A stretch of DNA of 64,000 nucleotides from Stratiolaelaps scimitus (taxonomy: Eukaryota; Arthropoda; Arachnida; Mesostigmata; Laelapidae). A model generated the notes under the pieces. That model saw nothing but the letters and a program-made list of their open reading frames with translations, was not told the DNA's origin and did not search any database. Made by a program: the position numbers and the translations under genes. Location of the stretch: positions 1,210,001-1,274,000 of the forward strand of contig JABWDB010000005.1 in NCBI GenBank assembly GCA_019614645.1. The letters are read 5' to 3'. Below, one piece after another: positions 59,414 through 64,000 of the stretch. How positions within the stretch are numbered: position 1 is the stretch's first letter; each line of letters starts with the position of its first letter.

Positions 59414-61790
59414 GTATATATATATATATATATTATTGCAGGTGGGCGTGAAGATCGTCTCACACGATGTTCTAGTGACACACGGTAGTTGGCAGTGCGA
59501 AATCCCTCTGGGTTCAGATATTAGGAATAACGATACCCATTTAGACTATAACGAAAGACAGGGGCTCGCAACGACAGAATGACATCGATATATCAGGTGT
59601 TACCCGTCACTCGAATTTGAACAGAGATCGACAGACAAATTGCAGCTTCAGACAAATCTTAACAGGTTTACATTGCTCACGGGGTCTCCCTATTTCGATA
59701 TGTTTTTATTCTCATGATACGATAAGCTCTTTGTTGTTATTAATATTAGTCTATATAACGAAGTATGGCTGTGATCATTGTGACCGCCACTTCACTGTGC
59801 AAAGTCACCCGAACAATCTACTGGAATCGCACGAATACTCTACCCTCGTTATACTGATATGGGTGTTATTCTGTGCCGATATTCTTTCACGCAGCCGAAG
59901 AAACTCGACGACGAAGTGATCGATATCGGGCCAAAGTCCCCACGAAAAGCACAGACGCCTTCACCAGACGCTAAGAAACCTCGTCAAGGGCAGGTTGCCA
60001 GTGGAGGTGGTGCTCTAGCGAAGACTGAAGTCACACCCCTGTCTTCGGAACAATACGAAAAGGCACCGACTAAAGGCCGGCGGAAAACGTTACCCGTAAG
60101 TTTTCTTTGTTATTGACAAGCAGGGCCGAATGCTGTGACGGTTCAGGCTTGACAGGTTTTGTGGCATACTCAGATACAGCGGACACAGATGCCAACAAAT
60201 ACGAGTTTTGTGCAAGAACTACAAGAACTACTGGTGATTCGTACAATGAAAATTACTACTTTTCATTCCCACGTCCGCCGCCTGGTTCGTCATTGGGAGA
60301 GGAAAATAAAGTAAACAAGAAAGGTAACAATATATATATATATATATATGATCTTAGCATTCATCATTTATCCATTTCAGTCTGTTGCTGAAAGTGAACA
60401 CTTGGATTCACCGACGGCGAAGCGCGCTCGCGCCAGCACCGTCAGCTCAGAGCTCGACCGAAAATCCGGATCGCCAATGCACAGTCCAAAGGCAAGCACG
60501 ACAGGGGCTGGTACCAAGAAGGCCAGCAGCACGAAAGCGTCAACGAAAGAGTCGAAGGCTAATGTTGTGGACGATAGCTTAGCAGCCGTAGCCGCCGCCG
60601 CCACAGCCGCCACGGCCACCCCCGCCGCCGGTGACGATGACGATGTCGAGGTGTGTAGCGAGTGCCACCGGAGAAGTCCAAGAAAGCACGACCATCAGGC
60701 CGAGGACGACGGTGGCGGCGGCACTCCCGAGCCGAATATGTCACCATCAGTCGTTATCGAGACGAACCCGAACCTTGGGACCAATGCGAGATCCGTTGGC
60801 GTCTCTGTCATACAGGTGAGTGTCCAAGGCTGCTGCGCATACCACCTGATGCAATCGGGTGTGTGTTCGATGGTTTGTTGTCGTTTGCATCTGTCGAATA
60901 TCGAATATTGCTTGTGCCAAACGATATATAGATTGGTACGATTAAGAACGTTGCTTGCTGCCAAGTAGCTGAACGTATCCGTGTTCAGAGTAGGGGGAAC
61001 TAGCTAAGCTGGCGATTATCTCCATGCTTGCCATATTTGCAATTGAAATAGGTGAGATCGCTGAAACAGGAGGCCCGCGGTGGCAAAGGCACAGCCGAGG
61101 ATACACCTGAGGGCGCGAAGGCGTCCCGAGATGAAACGAAGGTCAAGGGTACTCCATCTGCCGACGAGCTCAAGCAGCAGGTGGCATTTCTCGAGCTCAC
61201 TGACAAGAAGATCCGAGCCAACATGGGTGGCGAACGTAAGTCGATTTACACTGCTCGGTGACGACCCATAGGTTTCGTGTGGCGTTCAGCAGCATGTGCG
61301 CGCATCTCACTGTGGACGAATTATGACTCAAACAGATTGAGTATGGAGTCGTAGCATACAAAGTATCATTTTAGCTCAATCATCACCTCGAGTTGTGGTT
61401 CACCTCGGCATTCGTATGGTGTATTTTGAGTTTGATAACGGCTAACAATGTTTACACTGTCGACCCTTCTCTCAGTGAGAGTTGATTTCACGCTTATCGT
61501 TTTTGGGTGGTGTTGCTAATACTTCGTTCCACATTTCTGTTCACCGTTGTATCGATATCTCGGATCTAGGGATGGACCCCGACAGCGCGCTAGATGCGAT
61601 CGTCGTCCTCGAAGGCAGTTTCATCACGGCGCCAGCCCTCATGAGGTTTCCGAAAATTTTGAGCACACTGCGACACGTTCGGAGATATCCGACTAATGAG
61701 CGTCTCGCGCGAAAAGCCGACTTCATGTACAACAAGATCAAGAACTACATGATGACAGTTTTCATCAGCGAAGACGAGAAGGGCGCGTGA
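53734..61790 (+). CDS. PSIP1: PWWP and IBD chromatin protein, HDGF/LEDGF family
   Basis: Seven exons: 53734-53843, 58226-58735, 59077-59302, 59895-60095, 60381-60815, 61052-61235, 61570-61790; 628 residues, all junctions in frame. LEDGF/HDGF-like proteins read methylated H3K36 nucleosomes through the PWWP domain and tether partners through the IBD; the fly counterpart is Jasper. Residues about 10-95 form the [24 protein letters not shown], then [12 protein letters not shown] and [17 protein letters not shown]. The middle is Lys/Ala/Ser-rich and disordered, with basic NLS-like patches ([16 protein letters not shown]) and a Cys pair (VCSECHRR). The C-terminal IBD spans exons 6-7: [35 protein letters not shown] and [20 protein letters not shown] then YNKIKNYM. 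The Asp in RMDPD aligns with the partner-contacting Asp of the human IBD. Intron 1 is 4.4 kb and hosts a SINE. The ATG at 53734 is the usual short lead before PWWP. Confidence 0.93.
55588..55770 (-). repeat. SINE family B copy with target-site duplication
   Basis: On the minus strand it runs from GAGCCCTTTGGTGGTTTGG through GTGCATTCGTGTGCGCC, ACGTAGGTGCACGGGTTCGA, CCCCACCGTTGTAC, CGTCTTACGAAGCAATGGC and ACCGTGGACGTTAAATG to GGCTGAGAATCAGCC. It is flanked by CGATGATAACCTGGAACTG (55567-55585) and CGACGATAACCAGGAACTG (55771-55789), a 19-base direct repeat with two differences. It lies in intron 1 of the PWWP-IBD gene, antisense to it. Confidence 0.82.
59361..59433. repeat. (TA)n microsatellite with repeated interruption
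   Basis: TA runs are broken by AATATG interruptions at regular spacing, in intron 3 of the PWWP-IBD gene. Tyr-Ile frames across it are artefacts. Confidence 0.9.
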
Positions 61791-63388
61791 ATCGTACAAA
61801 ACATATACACATGCATATAGGCGAGACAACCCTCCAGCTGTTGGCAGCAAATAGGTCTCGGCCGAGACGGTATAAGCCGCATATGTACCGCTGTATGAAA
61901 CTGAAGATATGCTGCTGCAGCTGCCGCCGGAGGGCTCGTCTGCCTCTGACCTGAAGTCCCACATCGTACCTGAAGGTGGTACGTATCGCAGACACGACAC
62001 GACGACTTAGAAACGAGATGCCACAGAACTGACAGGGGCCCCAGTGCAATGTGAGTTGTGCCTTGCCCCGCAGTGCCGTGCACCCAGCCTCACAGGTTGG
62101 GGTAGCGCGACACCCAAACATAGCTGTTGAGACGCATCGACGAAGACTGACTCATGCTGGTTAACCAATCTGGCTGTAGAAAGTGTTGACAAGAGACATA
62201 GTCTCGCATCGCCAGAGGAGCCTACCTCACGAGACAACTAACCCTACCTGAAATATCTTCAGCTTCGGAACGTCCTATGTGGTTTCCGCAGTACTGCTGA
62301 TACCAAGCACTCAAACAGATACGTCGGTCGAATAGAGCCTGACAGAGAGCGAGAGATGGAAAACTCAGCACTGTTAATCGTTGTGTATAGCGCAAAATGG
62401 CTACCTCTCTCCGGCCGCCTATAATCTTCCCCGGTGAATGTATGATGATTATTTCAAAGATTACCTAGTACTGTTATAAGTGTGAATATGAGTGTAGCAA
62501 AATAGAACCGCAAACGGCAACAAATGTCCCCGGAGAAATGATTGCCGACTCCTGCTACAACAACCAGTACTTGCTTGAGCAGAGCAATCGCTTGTGGTAA
62601 CGGGGAACTAATGCCACGGACCTGATAGAAGAATAAGTGAAGGTCGACCTTCTTCAGCTAACAAAACCTTTGTTGTAACCTGCTCGGTGATGACGCAGCG
62701 TTGTTCCGATATTTATATATATATATGACTGTGGACTTGGCTCACGAAGCCGTTTACACACACATATATATATATATATAAAGAGAGGTAGAGCGAGCAA
62801 GGTATAATTATCCTTATGATCTGTTAAAATCGACAGAATCGGGATGAAGATCCTCTCCACTAACGAACTCTGTTACGCAACTGCTACTTGCCAGACATTG
62901 GAGGTGACGCTGCTGATTCACTGTCCGTATACTACTGTATACTCTTATTGAAGCCTTGCCCTCCCCCCCAATACCGTTTTGCCTGAATCATGTGTTTGTG
63001 CTACAAAACTGAGTGTGTTACATTAATCGTTGTTAATCAGCTCTCATATAATTGCGAACATGGAAATGGTGTATGTTGTTTATAGTCTTATATATATATA
63101 TATATAAACACAACACAATTTGCAATACAACATGCAAGCGACATTTCAACGAGTACACTATAAGAGAATGTGTGTGTGTGTATATGTGTGTATATCTGTT
63201 AGTTGTTACTTTGAACGCAAATGGCTAAATATTTGGATCAACTCATTGAAGGTTGAATAGATACATGTAACCGCCATCAGTGTGAACTACTCTTCAATAG
63301 GGGGGGTTTATCTTTTTTTAATGTGGTCATGTTTGGTATCGTTGTGAAGCTAACGATGGGGGAGGTCAAAATGGGGGGGCATTTTATA
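61791..63388. other. Probable 3' UTR and flank of the PWWP-IBD gene
   Basis: Unique sequence with short (TA)n runs near 62712, 62763 and 63088 and a (GT)n near 63171-63182. No further coding exon is seen after the TGA at 61788-61790. Confidence 0.45.
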
Positions 63389-63790
63389 CCATGAGGTCTA
63401 TGTAGAGGGTGGTTTTCTCTTAATTTATCGATACATCTCGATGAGGCGAACAACTTTGTGAATATTTTCATCAAGCTAAAATGCGATTTTCGGTGATTTT
63501 TTTGCGTTTTTCTTAAACGTGTTCAACATGGTGTTCTATGTAAGGGGCACTTTTCTCGAGTGTTTCCGATGCGTTTCGACGAGGCGAACAATTTCACAAT
63601 GGGTGATAATGTTCCTAAAGTTGATCTTTTTGGAGTTTTCCCCAAAAAACCTTAACATAGTGTTCTATGTAAGGGGTCGATTTCTTGCGCTTAATCGACA
63701 AGTTTCGACGAGCTGAACATTTTTGCAATAGGTGTTCCTATACCTAAATCTAACCGTTTCGAGATCACGCTTTCGGGGGCCGAAAAACAC
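63389..63790. repeat. Degenerate tandem repeat, about 130-137 bp unit, three copies
   Basis: Three diverged units begin at about 63391 (ATGAGGTCTATGTAGAGGG), 63528 (ATGGTGTTCTATGTAAGGGG) and 63657 (ATAGTGTTCTATGTAAGGGG). Each then has TCGA-rich text with TTTCGACGAGGCGAACAA or a close variant (ATCTCGATGAGGCGAACAA, TTTCGACGAGCTGAACAT) and an AT-rich end. Spacing is 137 and then 129 bases. Could be satellite-like sequence or part of a transposon. Confidence 0.65.
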
Positions 63791-64000
63791 CGAGGGGGTC
63801 AATTTTCCACCACGTTTCATTTCATTTGAGTGCTTTCTTTATGTTTAAAGGGACGCCGCTCGTACAACTGCGAATGCCCGAAGTGAGTCACGGTGTCGGT
63901 CAGGAGCCTGGGGCTCCTGCCGAATCTCTATTTTCTCCCGAATTTCAATTTTTGGATTTCTCCAACATGTCAAAACTAACATATCGCGAGCGGGACTAGA

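Noticed and set aside
59442..59582. Possible extra exon of the PWWP-IBD gene after TTATTGCAG
   Set aside because: The frame ends in a stop after about 46 codons and has no donor; splicing from 59302 to 59895 keeps frame without it.
60559..60964. Minus frames opposite exon 5 of the PWWP-IBD gene
   Set aside because: Antisense shadows of a low-complexity Ala/Asp stretch.
1..64000. CRISPR arrays, bacterial operons, rRNA genes, integrated viral genes
   Set aside because: No spaced identical repeats, no ribosome binding site-linked gene runs, no rRNA-like blocks and no viral-type frames were seen.

Overview
The window is animal nuclear DNA. Its genes are split by short to medium introns with GT-AG borders, only a small part is coding, and the rest is dense in microsatellites ((TA)n especially, also (GA)n, (CA)n, (GTT)n, CTG/CAG runs), with tRNA-derived SINE copies. 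The gene content (a Toll-family receptor, Lines, Axud1/CSRNP, a PWWP-IBD chromatin protein) fits an arthropod. A parasitiform mite or similar small-genome chelicerate is my best guess, but nothing in the sequence proves it.

Layout. About 5.6-9.9 kb (+): seven consecutive exons of a Toll-family receptor (end of the first LRR block, first cysteine cap, second cysteine-capped LRR block, transmembrane helix). It stops about 35 residues after the membrane, with no TIR domain in the last exon or downstream. About 14.2-16.5 kb (-): a three-exon lines (LINS1) homologue. 17-28 kb: no recognisable gene; it holds one plausible first coding exon (18.2 kb) and an apparently perfect 1,640-bp tandem duplication (24,277-27,556). 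28.4-32.0 kb and 39.4-42.9 kb (-): two CSRNP/Axud1 paralogues in head-to-tail order, each reconstructed as five exons with the same intron phases. 43-53.7 kb: gene-poor, with SINE copies and a 299-bp foldback at 45.7-46.0 kb. 53.7-61.8 kb (+): a seven-exon PWWP plus IBD protein of the HDGF/LEDGF family. 61.8-64 kb: its probable 3' UTR and a degenerate 130-137 bp tandem repeat.

All splice models were built by hand from frame, splice consensus and family motifs. The five-exon CSRNP models (862 and 500 aa), the lines model (578 aa) and the PWWP-IBD model (628 aa) all keep frame across every junction. The Toll-like model keeps frame if one intron is a GC-AG intron; its 5' end was not found. The genes do not form a pathway: one is a surface receptor relative, one a developmental regulator, and three are nuclear proteins (transcription or chromatin).
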